DNA of 64,000 nucleotides from positions 186,001 to 250,000 of the forward strand of contig CALSFV010000082.1 in the NCBI GenBank assembly GCA_943737045.1. Direction: 5' to 3'. The translations under genes and the position numbers were made by a program. Shown here piece by piece: positions 11,554 to 23,636 of this stretch (its first letter is position 1; each line of letters starts with the position of its first letter). Source of the stretch: Parapristionchus giblindavisi (lineage: Eukaryota; Nematoda; Chromadorea; Rhabditida; Diplogasteridae). The notes beneath the pieces were generated by a model, which worked only from the letters and a program-made list of their open reading frames with translations, was not told the DNA's origin and ran no database searches.

Positions 11554-12765
11554 TATCGATTAGTTACCCTAGGATTATCGATTAGTAAAAAAAAAGTTGG
11601 AAGAAGAAAGTTGTTGAGGTTGATGTCACGAGGCCGCGGTTTGCATGAAAGACGTGGAGAAGGAAATAGGAAGGGAAGGGGAGAATGATGACAAATTAAC
11701 TCGATCGATGTGAAAGAGAGTAGAAGGGAGGCGCCGAGGATAGCTCTATTGCTAGGAAAGACGAAGGACGAAAGGCGCGGATGGGACACAGACACTCCTT
11801 TTCGTCGACTCAATGTGTCGATTCTTTCTTCGCCCGAGACCCGTTACCAGGGCGATATCACGAGAGGGAAAGTGAGATGAGAGCTAACAGACGACGTCAG
11901 CCGGGATTAGCGAAGCCACAGCTGACAGCGCCAGAGGGTATGAAAGATATGTTCAAATAACAGACTTGACAAGAAAAGAAGCGTTGATGAGAGGTGACAG
12001 CCGGGCAACAAGTTACAAAGGATGAAAATGAGTCTAATTAAAGACGGAAGTTGGATGACCAAAAAATAAGAAGGAAATCTCTAGCACACCGCAGACGTAT
12101 TGATCGAGAAACGCAGAAAAGACAGGAGAAGAGGAGACGGGAGGAGGGGTGAATTGGCTGCGTAGCTACTTTGCCTCCGCCTCGCCCTCGTCCTTGCCTG
12201 AGTATCGGCGCCTTTCACTGTGCGAGCGCACTCTGGTCATGCGATCTTGCGTCATACAGTAAGTAGTACACTAGTAAGAGCTAATCATAGCCAATCGATA
12301 TCCTATCGATTAGGTAGGATAATGTTTGTTTACCACGGCTCATTTCCTCTTCGCTCATTCAAAAGCAGTCCATTTCCCGCGCTCCCACTCTCTCCCTTCC
12401 TCCCTCTAGCTGTGTATATGCTGTGTTTCTCTCTCTACTACTCTATCCTCCTCCCTCTTTTCGCTGTCCACCTCCTCCCCTACGTTATCAGTTCGTGCCT
12501 TGCTTCTATATGTTTCATACACACACACATAAACACGCAAACAGCCGGAGCCCCTCTTCATCTTTCTTCTCCATCCGCAAACGCCTACCGCGCCCTTTCC
12601 TCCCTCGCATTATATTTCGTTTTTGTGTTTGCCTCGCTCAGTTTAACTTCGTCTTTCCTCTATTCTAGCTGTTTTTCTTCATTTTTTTGTTGTATTTTTA
12701 TCGAATTTACAGCAAATTTTGTGCGTTTGCTCTCGAATGCGGAGTGAGGAGGACCGGCCAGTCGG
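11554..12765. other. Intergenic region between divergent ENSA and TMEM98
   Basis: 1.2 kb separates the two divergent start codons, so both promoters presumably lie here. The CT-rich right half (12340-12660) gives long chance open frames. On the plus strand an acceptor-like TTTACAG ends at 12712, 53 nt upstream of the TMEM98 ATG. On the minus strand ATCCTAG precedes the ENSA ATG by about 20 nt. Either could be a trans-splice site. Confidence 0.5.
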
Positions 12766-13400
12766 ATGGATCTCGTAGTGTGGCTCGCTCTCATATTGCT
12801 AGTCGTCGTCTTTGTCGGCTCACTTCTCGCACTCATCGTCCTCTGTTTCAGGTATGCCGAAGTTATTTTCGATATTATTTCCGAAATTATTCCCGATTAT
12901 ATAGTTTGAGCCCGAAACATGAATCCGCCTGTGTATTGTTACAACTTTCCATAACCTCTCCTCTCTACTCGCAGAAAACTCTTTTTGAAAATCACCAATT
13001 AATCACTGCCAACTGGATATCTGCAGGGAGACTTTAGCAAGATTGAAATGGTTTTAACTATCAAAATGAATATATTTTAACTATTTGCGTGACTAGTACC
13101 CGTCTAAAACTCTCAATCGATTATCGATCGATTTCTCTCGAAGTTGTTATCAGTTGATGACCATAGTCACTTGGAGGTGGGAAACATCGATCTATTTTCG
13201 GCCGAGGTTGTAGCACGAATCTCGCTGGCGCTAATTGGTTTCGTTGTTGCTTTTATGGCGTTTAGCCGTATACCAAGAAGTAGTATTGATTGATCTAGTT
13301 GTTTATAATGCTGTTGCAATGTTTACATAGCATTGATGTCATTGTAATCTTTTGGCCGGATGTTGGGGTTTTGTTCTGTGATTTTCTATGGATTATTTAT

Positions 13401-13439
<39 letters not shown>

Positions 13440-14675
13440 TATTATTATTATTATTATTATTATTTGCAGGAGGAGGAAACAGATCCAGCGCGAGCAGGAG
13501 CTGCGCGAGCGCATCCAGTTCTCGCGCCTGCTCAGCGACGATGAGAACGCACCCGATACGCTCATCGAGCTCGGCCCCATGCTCGGTTAGTTTGACTATT
13601 ATTTAAAAATATATAGTTTTTGTGAAACGGTAATCAGCCTGGTCCTAATTGTCTGGTAATGCTATCTCTATTCTGGATTCATATAACACGTAGTAAAGCG
13701 ATTAATTAGGATATGCGAAGTGATAAGTTCATTTAATTTATCGCATATATGAACGGTTAGCGTAAAATTATCTTTATTGGATAGTAGATTTTATGCGCTC
13801 GGTATGTTGGGTGCATTTGTGCGGTATGCTATTGCGGATTTTCAATGGTTATTGAACTGCTATTCGCGTTTCTTACTCACCACAACGAGTCTCTGTGATT
13901 TAGTTGATATTGTCCCGGATAAGTACATTCTATTGTGCTCATTCGTGAAATTGCAACTAAGTCGACACAGTGAAACCTAGATGTGCCTGCCACGCTTATT
14001 GCCTTGTGCAATCCACACTTGCCGTGAAATCCGGGACATTTGCTTAATTGCTGTTTGCGGTTTTCTATTTTCTGCAATGAAAGTAATGTCAACTATAAGC
14101 TATTCTACATTTTATTTTATTCTATTTTACATTATTCACATTCTTCATATTAAAAATGAGGTTACTGTAATCACATTTCATTTATAATTTCACATTTGCA
14201 TTTCACATCCTAGCACTATTTTCATGCGGCTGCTCTCCCAGTCTTTCTTTCTGTGTGAATTTCTTTGCGCTTGAAAAGAGTTGTGTACCGCTGTGGCAGT
14301 TTGTAGGCAATCGTCAGCATGTTCTCGATTGCTCTCTTTGCTAATAAGAGACAAGGTAGATCACGAGATCAACAAGTTGAGAGACTTGTTGACAAGTTGA
14401 TCTCTAGCTGACTAGACTCTAGTCTGACCAAACTACACACATCCACAGCACAACGTCGGTCTTGTAAAGTGGCATTTTCGAGATAATCAGCCTCCAAAGA
14501 TGTTAAATCTCCACTGCGTCCACTGCGCGCTGTTTTTTTTTGTCTGTACTCCCTCTGACTGAGAGATACAATACATCTTGACGAAATTCGTTCCCCATGT
14601 CCCCTGCCTCTCTGCCATTCTATTCGCTGTCTTTCTGTCCCTCTTATTTCCATCTACAGTCGGAGAGGGAGAGAT

Positions 14676-14724
<49 letters not shown>

Positions 14725-16553
14725 GAGGTAGAGAGAGAGAGGTAGAGGTAGAGAGATACAGAGAGAAATGACCTCGAAAACTTTTTGTGCCTTCCCCCCG
14801 CTCCCTCTCCCCTGCCACAGTCTGCCTGCCGTTTTTCGGGTATCTTTTCGAAATTGATCCCTCCACTCTTCTCTCTCTGCGTCTTACGTGCGCGCTTTGG
14901 GTAGCCATCGATTGATTTCGCTAATGTGAATCAAGCACGAACAACCTGATTAGTTATTGAAGAAATGAACAATACGAAGGAGTAATGCAAAATGATGCAT
15001 AGACAATAGTAATCATACGTGGGCGGCATTGCCGCTAGCGGCAATACCCACCCGATTTTGGCACCCGACCCACCCGATTTAGCCAAAATTCACTGAAAAA
15101 TTGACAACGATTTGGGCAAAATTCACTCGAAAATGAGATTCCTGTGTCAAACGTACCCGATTTTGGCACCCGACCCACCCGATTTTCATTTCCAGCGGCA
15201 ATGCCCGCCCATGTATGATAGTAATAATAATAATGATATTAATATTAATAATAAAAATTGTAATAGTAAACGGAAGATAAACAATTCGATTACCGTATAC
15301 TTGCATTCCAGCCGAGAACATGGACAATCTGGAGTGGGCGGCTGACGCGCAGGGACCCTACGAGCACGTCCTGGCGATACTTAAGCTGACGTGCGAGATC
15401 GTGAAGAAGCTGTCGGAGGTGAACACGGCCAAGCTCAATCCGAGGGTCGGACAGATCATCAGTCAGGTGAGTATACGGTAGATCTCTTGTAGGATTACGG
15501 TAGATTTCTTGTAGGGTTACGGTAGATCTCTTGTTGGGTTACGGTAGATATCGATGTTGAGCTTGCGGTAGGTAGCTGTGAATTTATCGAGATCCTACTG
15601 TGTACGTATCTTTGAATGTAATCGCACAGATATGCTTCTTGTTTGTACTTTTGTTATGGTTTTATAACTGGGTCGTCCGATATCAGTGTAGTTTGTAGTG
15701 GGTTGAGGAACTAGAGTCTCAGCACATTAAAAAGTAACTTTCTTTTAGTCAGGCAAATTCTGTGCGAGTGTGTACTGCGCTAGATCATGGATCGAAGATC
15801 TATATTGCGATTTGTTTTCCAACCGACAATGTCTTAATGTTAATAGCAATAAATTAATGGGATATGAGCTAGTCCTGTACGAACGCTAGTTGTTGTTGTT
15901 TTAAACGTAGTTTTGAATTATTATTATTATTATTATTATACGAGAAATCTTATGATCGCTTAATCTCTAGATTTTTCTGTCTAGTTGCAATTAGGTGTGG
16001 ATGTTATTATCAGGATTCTTTTTCTAGGAAAGAGATATACTACTACGTAGTCATAATACGCGTATTCTTCACGTGTGAAATAATAGTTTTCCTGTTGTTT
16101 GACCTGTAAACTGTAGTTTGCTGCGACCATAACCCCCCCCCCCCCCCCCCCTGTTTAAAATAAGCAAAATTATTAATATAAAAAAGTTCACCTATCTTGC
16201 AATTTTAAACAATTCATTTATTGGCTCCGTAATCGATAGTGGGGGATTCTAACATTAACGTGAGGGATTTGTGTTTATTCCAAAATAATATTATTTATTT
16301 TTATTCGGAGCATTTTATGCCTATATTGTGCCTTTGCTCTTTTGGTCTCTGAGCGCGTGAGTAAATCCACGATTGAGCTAGTTTGTGTGCGATTTAATGA
16401 GGGGACTTTGGCCAGCCAATCAACCAATCTTGGGTTTGCTTGTTTGATTTCGCTCTACTGAACTTTGGTCATCTCCGTGATGAAACTGTCACGCGGATTC
16501 CCAACGTTGCCTACTTTGATTAATTAATTCGCACCCTCCCCCGGCTGCGGTTA

Positions 16554-16607
<54 letters not shown>

Positions 16608-18586
16608 TATGCCTCGCTCTGCTGAACTTTGATCATCTCCATGATGAAACTTGATGAAACTTTCACGCCGATTCCCCGCATCGCCTACCGCCTTTGATTA
16701 ATTAATTCCCGCCTCTGATGTAGTTAATTGAATCGCGTCAAGAAAGTTTCGTGACTATTTCCTGACTTCTCGCGCTCCCCTAATGTGGTTGTTTACGTAT
16801 AAACTCTTCTCCTTGGTTGAAAATCGTAGAATTACATTGGCGTAGTTTGTGAGGGAACTATAGAGAAATCGTGGAATGAGAGGCGTGGAATTATAAGAAA
16901 AAAGTTTGGAATTAGAGATTCCACGAGCGTATCGGGTTACTCCATATGTGCGAGTGTGTTTACAATGTATTATAATCACCGGATGAGCGCGTGCGCATTT
17001 TCCTTTACGGATTGTGTACCGTAGTTCAGGGATTATTGATTGATTTGTGGTATAATAGATAATTGATTGTGAAAAATGGAGATTTGACAAATTGTATTTT
17101 AATTTGGTTAGGTGAGGTAAATCATCGGTTCCATTTTTATTTAAAAAAATTATATGGAAATTTACATATAAAATTGGCCAATATTTTAAGATATCGATTA
17201 ATCACTGAATTCAACCATTGCAGGCCAAGAATAACGTGCGGATGCACTTTGACGAGCTGGTCGCGTATCAGCCATCGACCGCGGCGGACATCCGCGTCCT
17301 CGAGGCGCGCTCCCTGACGCTGGTCACGGTGGTCTGGGCGCTGTACGCCCCCTTCACCATAGAGGGCTTCCCCGAGCAGGTACGGCTTCTTTATTTTTTT
17401 CTTGATTTGGAGCGAAACACGCAAATTAAGATACACTTATTAACAATATGAAGATAAGATTGTAAAAAGAAGAATATATATTATATGATTAGAATTTGAA
17501 TTATACAAGTATTGTTTGAAAGCTGGGTTATTTAAAGAAATATTTTAATTAATTATTTATTTATGCATATTGTGAGTCACTGATTGATTGGGCGCTGATT
17601 ACAGAACACAGTGACGGTCAATTAATGACTCCCAATATGAAAAAAAAACAAATAAACGAATAAATAAATAACAAATAAATAAATAAATAACAAATAAATA
17701 AATAAATAACAAATAAATGAATAACTCATCATTGCAGAACACAGTGACGGAGCAGATCGTCAAGTTGTACGGTCACGTGGACGCGCTGCGGGAGCTGATA
17801 CCCAAGTATGTGGTGAAGAGGAAGAAGAAAGCGGGTGATGAGGATGGTGATGATGAAGATGAAGAGGAAGAGGGCGAGGAGGGAGCGGCTGCGGGAGGAG
17901 CTGCGAGCGCTGCAGGTATGGAGCTTAAAGTGACACCCAGAGCTAGCTTGGAGCTCTCCGCTCTGGACCATACATTTTCGGTACCCTCGCCGTCTATTTT
18001 TATATAGTGGGTCAATTCTCGAAATATGGTGGGTTGATACATAAAATTCGTTATTTTCGCTTATAAATCGTAATTTTTAGGTTCCTTTTTTATCAAGTGG
18101 CCTTAAATGGCCCTTATATAGTGGGTCAATCCTCGCACTGCGAGGGTATGGCAATGTATGCTCTGGACACACGCTCTCGACTTGTTTGGCTACGAGAGAG
18201 CGTTGCCAGAGAATGCGTTGAGAATAAACTTAGCTTGGGGTGTGCCTTTAAGGTTGTTGTATTGTTGGTTTTTTTCCTGCTGAACATGTCACTGAAAATG
18301 TTGTGAGGATTGTAAGATTATAAAACTTTAAAAAATGTCTGAATTTTATAGTAAAAAAGTTAATGGGGTTGTAAAGGCAGTTTTCATTGCTTTATTTTCT
18401 GCTTTAGGCCAGCAAGAGACCGTGATCGAGCACTCGGAGCTGCCGTCAACCTCGTCGACGACGTCCGCCGAGGATTCGGAAGTGGCGCCCGCGGATCCTG
18501 CCGCGGCAGTCGCGGAGACGCCCGCGTCTTCTCCGCTCCTCCAGAAGTCCAATGGCTCGTCGCCCGAGACGCTGGTGTCCAGCTAG
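12766..18586 (+). CDS. TMEM98 orthologue, single-pass membrane protein, six exons
   Basis: Exons 12766-12851, 13470-13585, 15312-15466, 17224-17379, 17738-17915, 18408-18586 total 870 bp (289 codons plus stop), in frame through every GT-AG junction. Residues 3-27 form a hydrophobic segment (LVVWLALILLVVVFVGSLL), an N-terminal anchor as in vertebrate TMEM98. An Arg/Gln/Glu-rich stretch follows, then the family core: NLEWAADAQGPYEHVLAILK, TAKLNPRVGQIIS, the VEARSLTL-like block (VLEARSLTLVTVVWALY) and VTEQIVKLYGHVDALRE. TMEM98 acts at the ER/plasma membrane and in vertebrates restrains the myelin factor MYRF. Human TMEM98 has 226 residues; here an acidic tail (Asp/Glu-rich then Ala/Ser-rich) adds about 60. 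The start is the first ATG, directly before the anchor. Introns hold MITEs at 15014-15217 and 17969-18160. Confidence 0.88.
13401..13465. repeat. (AAT)n/(ATT)n array abutting TMEM98 exon 2
   Basis: AAT triplets turn into ATT triplets and run to within a few bases of the TTTGCAG acceptor of exon 2. Confidence 0.9.
14679..14760. repeat. (GA)n-rich repeat
   Basis: GA dinucleotide run with GAGGTA interruptions in TMEM98 intron 2. Confidence 0.85.
15014..15217 (+). mobile_element. MITE, CATACGTGGGCGG family (copy 1)
   Basis: Ends CATACGTGGGCGGCATTGCC and CCCGCCCATGTATG, with an exact 8-bp duplication ATAGTAAT on both sides. The interior repeats CACCCGATTTT. It lies in TMEM98 intron 2. A second copy, split by later insertions, spans 50855-54687. 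Confidence 0.87.
16132..16151. repeat. Poly-C run
   Basis: Homopolymer C run of about 20 bases in TMEM98 intron 3. Confidence 0.9.
16553..16602. repeat. (ATT)n array
   Basis: Run of ATT triplets in TMEM98 intron 3. It separates two related copies of a roughly 100-bp sequence (about 16450-16550 and 16610-16720, both with CTGAACTTTG and ATGATGAAACT), a local duplication. Confidence 0.85.
17926..18251 (+). mobile_element. Palindromic MITE (TAAAGGCACACC family) carrying a nested MITE
   Basis: The left arm starts TAAAGTGACACCCAGAGCTAG and the right arm ends GCTTGGGGTGTGCCTTTA. They pair as imperfect inverted repeats once the nested element at 17969-18160 is removed. Relatives in this window: about 24241-24345, 29901-30014, 30992-31118, 36963-37050 and 40096-40212. 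Confidence 0.75.
17969..18160 (+). mobile_element. MITE, CATACATTTTC family (copy 1), nested
   Basis: Starts CATACATTTTCGGTACCC and ends GAGGGTATGGCAATGTATG, with an exact 8-bp duplication CTCTGGAC. The duplicated bases belong to the surrounding palindromic MITE, so this insertion is the younger. The interior has two TATATAGTGGGTCAAT motifs. It lies in TMEM98 intron 5. Confidence 0.9.
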
Positions 18587-19207
18587 AAGGATACTGTAGC
18601 CGCGCCTCTTTAGGATACCGTAACCCAGAACCGTGCCTATCTTGTACCATATGATTCCACTCTTGTTATACTCTTTGATTTTTGTAAATTTACTACTTTG
18701 TATCTTTCGTTTGATGTTGAAATTCGTTTTAGCGCGCGCCTCTGTAATATTGCGCAATTTGTAAAGTTGAGTCACGTCGCCGACTTTTTCTCTCTCTCTC
18801 CGTCTCTGTATCGTTATGTTTCGTAGCCCCTCAGTTGTCTGTTATAGCCTTATTCTTTGTGTTATTTTTATTATTCTTTATTGATTATTTTTTGCAAAAC
18901 AAAACAAATGCCTTACCCGCTCGCTCCCAGATATACCTCTTCTCGCCCAGACTCATCTCAATTTTCATCTCAGTGTATTTTCTGCTCCTTACGATCAATA
19001 GTTTTGTGAGTTTTCCTCCAATCCAATCACATCACCTCATTTCAACCCTACATGCGTGCTGCCCTTTTTAGTTATTGTTTTTATTTGCAAAAGAAACCCA
19101 GTCAATTCACCTCTTCTCTACATCTCTGCCTTTGACCGCCCCACTCTAATCTATACCTCAACTAGCGTCCGATTATGGTTATTTCACTTGTTCCTTTAAT
19201 TTGTATT

Positions 19208-19238
<31 letters not shown>

Positions 19239-20990
19239 TTATAAGTTTTAGTTTTATTCTTTATTATTGCGAATATCATCATCATCCCAGAACCACGAGG
19301 CCGCACGAAACAATCCCATACAAAACGAACGACGACTAAACAACAAAAACGAGAAGAAACCGACGCATATTTTGTATATTTTGCCCAAAACTGCACGTAG
19401 TTTGCTCTCAATAATCATCATTCTCGCACTATATCCCCACACTGTTGCTGTATCCTCATCTTCAGGGACTTTTTGTATGCAAAAAGGAAAAAAGTGCTGA
19501 TCGTTTTTTTGCTCTTAATTTGATGATTTTTCCCTTACGATTGATTTTTTCATGCATTTTATGACACATTAGGCAGCGAGTTTTCTTCCTCCCCATGCCC
19601 AGATTTCCCCAGTTCTACCCATTTTCGAGTTTTCCGTTATCCCAGTATCCCTGTTTTTGCCCAGTATCCCAGTTACCCAATCCGATGTACTCTGCGCATG
19701 CCCACCGTAACCCTACGCTATCCCAGTGTACGAGTGGGCATTCCCGCCAGTTTTGTATTTCAAAAAAAATATGTATGATTTGTATACCTGCTTGTTTGTG
19801 TGTGCGCTTTGATCGATTAGTGTTTTTTGCTGTTGTGTGTTAGTGCCCTGCTGCCCCCCACCGTACCCTTCCTACCGTACCACTACTCTCAGTACTCCCT
19901 CGGCCCACATATCTACCGTAATATCTATGTACCGTACCACCAAATGCTCCGAGTCCTGCCGCTAGCGTGCTCCCACCCAAGCCAGTAGTGTTGTCTATTG
20001 AGTGATATTAATTAATTAATTAATGTTGACTTTAATGTATCCTAATTTATCTCTGACATTGTATAGCTGATTTGGTAGTTGCCGATGACTACGATAAGTT
20101 GGATCAATATAGATGGACCCGCCCCCAGACGCTATCCACAGTAACTTTGCATACCCCCCCCAATTATTGATTGATCTGTCTCCAGGCCCCGCCCCTCTCA
20201 TTCAGCTTCTTCAACAAAATTTGTATATCTCCTACTCTTTATATCGCTTACGGGGATGTTTGCGTATTTCACTTTTGCTATACTATCTATCCATTTGTCC
20301 CTCTACCTTTATCACTCTGTACCTCTCCTTCTCCTTTTGTCACTCTGTACCTCTCCCTGAACACTTTGTTTTACCCACTCAATACATACATCTCGATCTT
20401 GATCCCCGATACACTGATGAATACACACACCGCGTACACGTCTCTTTACTCATCGCAACAAAAAAACGAGCCAATTCGAGTCATAAGCCCCGCCCCTTTT
20501 TTCACGTAGTCCCGCCCACTTCCGTTCAATTTAAATTTAATTAGATTTTCAAAAAAAAGCTCAGAAATTGTAGCCTGTATACCGTATATCTCAAATTCTC
20601 ATCAGCACCTCCCCTCTCTCACTCTCTCTCTCTCTCAAAATAAAGGCATGCATATTGCTCACGGGTACGCCCCCCCCCCCCCCCTGTATGTAGATGATGA
20701 ATATCGATTGATAGATATTGCCCCGCCCCTTTCCCGAAGCCACGCCCCTTTTCATGTTTCCGACTATACCGTTCCTAGAGGCCATATAGCAGTAGTTGTA
20801 TGTGTGTTTGTGTATTTGTACCACTGTATGCGTTCATCATACTATATACACTGCAATAAATATGTGACTAGCGAAACGTGGAATCACCAGGTTGTGATTG
20901 TTGGTTTGAATACACACGGTAGTACGATCGGTGCAAGAGATATCTGAAGATGGGATTATTGATTGATTGATCGGGAGGGATATTGATTGA
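18587..20990. other. Region between TMEM98 stop and EFL1 start
   Basis: Contains the TMEM98 3' UTR and presumably the EFL1 promoter. I see no exon. It is CT-rich at 18780-19140 and 20280-20400, with an (ATT)n run at 19203-19245, a C-run at about 20670-20684 and several CCCGCCC boxes. The 2.4-kb spacing does not look like an operon. Confidence 0.5.
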
Positions 20991-20996
20991 TTACAG
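20991..20996 (+). promoter_or_regulatory. Putative trans-splice acceptor of EFL1
   Basis: TTACAG ends 8 nt upstream of the proposed ATG, preceded by an AT-rich tract. A splice acceptor this close to an initiator is typical of nematode spliced-leader addition. It also supports choosing the ATG at 21005. Confidence 0.5.
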
Positions 20997-21004
20997 GAGC
21001 ACAC

Positions 21005-23586
21005 ATGGCTTCCGTACGAGAGATTGTCGATGCGATTGCTACGGTGGGTTTATTGATTTTTATTTTAGAAGATATGTCGAACATCCATTAGCTGTAACAA
21101 GGGAACAGATAATGGCGGGGACCATCAGTCCAAAATTCGTTGACATAGGTCGACTAGTACCCCCCAGGGGGTCACAGAACTGTTTTGAACTGATTGGATA
21201 TTTGCTTCCTTGGTACCGAAAATCGATTATGAAAATTTGGGCGCGAGCCCAGTGGAATAGTGTCAAACACTCAGAGAACACAGTCTGTGTCCTCCGTAGC
21301 CAACTGGTTAGAGTGCCGGATTAGCTTTTGGAATGTCGTGGGTTCGAATCCCCCCTACTACAACTTCTTTTGCTGTATTTTTTCAGTGCTTTCTAACAGA
21401 CAGTGTCAAATTCAAACTTCATTTTCAACAACAACAATAACAACAACCACAAATCAACAACGATGGATAAGTACGCTTTTCGCATCGGGGACGGATGCTA
21501 TAGCCGCGAGAGGAGCAGAAAGAGCACGGAGCTATCGATCCTTTCATCGGTAGATCATCGATCGATATCTAGACTGGCAATTGATCCTCTACCTCCCGCG
21601 ATTTTTCCAGGAACTGTTCTGGAGAAGTATTTTTTCAGTGCTTTCCAACAGACAGTGTCAAAGTCAAACTTCATTTTCAACAACAACAATAACAACAACC
21701 ACAAATCAACAACGATGGAGAAGTACCCAGAAGCAGTTGAAGCAGAACGGCTTCTCGCATCGGGGACAGATGCTGCAACCGCGAGAGGAGCAGAAAGAGC
21801 ACGGAGCCATCGATCCCTTGCCGAAGATGAACTCCTTAGGGCCGACGAAGCGAGGAGGGCGGTCCGCGATGAAGCCGCCCTTGAAGAAGCCGTACATGAT
21901 GAAGGGCTTGAACCGATCAGCACCCATGCAGAAATGAAGTTGGGAGACGAACTTGAGCAGATTGTCCCTCTGCGAGACCTTGAAGTTGATACCTCTGGCC
22001 ATGATGATGCTCTTGAGTCTCGTCTGGATGCCCTTCAGCTGGTGGTTGAATGAGAGATCCGCTGGCTGGCAGAGGGAGGTGCCGCCAGGGGGAATGTTCA
22101 GAAAGAACAGTTGGCAGTTGGGAGGGGCCGCTGCTCGGATCTCATCGTGCTTCTTGAAGCACGGCCATGAGTCAAGGATGAGCAGCAGCTTGGGAGGTGA
22201 AGGTGAGGGCGATCTGGGCAGAAACAGCCTTGGCAGACAATGGGTCAAAGTCGAACTCCATTCGAGAAGAGAGAAGAATTGAAGGCTTGTAGAACGAACG
22301 AAGGAACTGATACAACTGGCTTCTCCAGAACAGTTCCTGGAAAAAGCGCGGGAGGTAGAGGATCAATTGCCAGTCTAGAGATCGATCGATGATCTACCGA
22401 TGAAAGGATCGATAGCTCCGTGCTCTTTCTGCTCCTCTCGCGGCTATAGCATCCGTCCCCGATGCGAAAAGCGTACTTCTCCATCGTTGTTGATTTGTGG
22501 TTGTTGTTATTGTTGTTGTTGAAAATGAAGTTTGAATTTGACACTGTCTGTTGGAAAGCACTGAAAAAATACAGCAAAAGAAGTTGTAGTAGGGGGGATT
22601 CGAACCCACGACATTCCAAAAACTAATCCGGCACTCTAACCACTTGGCTACGGAGGACACAGACCGTGTTCTCTGAGTGTTTGACACTATTCCACTGGGC
22701 TCGCGCCCAAATTTTCATAATCGATTTTCGGTACCAAGGAAGCAAATATCCAATCAGTTCAAAACAGTTCTGTGACCCCCTGGGGGGTACTAGTCGACCT
22801 ATGTCAACGAATTTTGGACTGATGGTCCCCGCCATTATCTGTTCCCTTGTAACTCCATACTGATGAGATCTGGAGTGGTTGAAACACAAAAGTAACGGTT
22901 GAGAAAAGTATAGTTCGCCTTTTATACTATCTCACGATTTCGACATTGGCTCCCATACCTTTTATTTCTCCAGAGGATGCATAGTGAACTACTATTACGT
23001 GCTAGCGTGATAAATTGATCAATAATGATCTTTGATCTCTTGATATTTGATGTTTGATCTCCAGGCAGCTCCGCGTACCACACGCAACGTGTCGTTGATC
23101 GCGCACGTTGATCATGGAAAGACGACTTTTGCCGACTCCCTGCTAGCCGCTAATGGAATCGTATCATGTTTGTCAATTTTAATTTGTTTTTAAATGGTCA
23201 ATAATGCAATACTATTTATTTATTTATTAATATAATAACCTTTGTCAAGCACAAAACCATTGGGGAGGGAATGGTTGCCACTAAACGATTGATTAGTCTT
23301 TTCGTGCTTTAAATTTTAATATTTTGCTGAATTTTAATCGCTACGCAAGTATATAGATCCGTAATATTAAATGAATACTATATCTAATTTTAATTTTTAA
23401 ATATTTAAAAGTATATTTAGTAATATTTATTCTTATGTGAAATATGCATTCATGATCAGTTTGTTGGGGGATATCGATTGATTCGAATATCGATTGATTT
23501 GTGTAGATCGTCAAGCGGGCAAGCTGCGCCTGCTGGATACGCGTGTGGACGAACAGGAGCGAGGAATCACGATGAAGGTGCGAATT

Positions 23587-23636
<50 letters not shown>

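Larger units (their letters stand above)
21098..22849 (-). mobile_element. Tc5-like DNA transposon relic, long TIRs, TAA target duplication
   Basis: Both ends read CAAGGGAACAG inward and are flanked by TAA (21095-21097 and 22850-22852), the TNA-type duplication of the nematode Tc4/Tc5 group. Inverted repeats run about 600 bp inward on each side, interrupted by a small internal duplication on the left. The centre codes for the C-terminal part of a Tc5-type transposase on the minus strand. The N-terminal DNA-binding region and first catalytic residue are missing, so the copy is non-autonomous. It lies in EFL1 intron 1. Confidence 0.88.

Noticed and set aside
12220..12747. 175-codon open frame upstream of TMEM98
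   Set aside because: Pyrimidine-rich sequence giving Ser/Leu/Phe-rich translation; it overlaps the 5' region of TMEM98 and has no family resemblance.
18587..21004. TMEM98 and EFL1 as an operon
   Set aside because: Same strand, but the 2.4-kb gap is much larger than normal nematode operon spacing.
21288..21362. Functional tRNA gene
   Set aside because: A and B boxes are good but the acceptor stem does not pair and the anticodon loop is irregular; kept only as tRNA-like.
21403..22053. 216-codon plus-strand open frame
   Set aside because: Opposite strand of the Tc5-type transposase relic and its terminal repeat.
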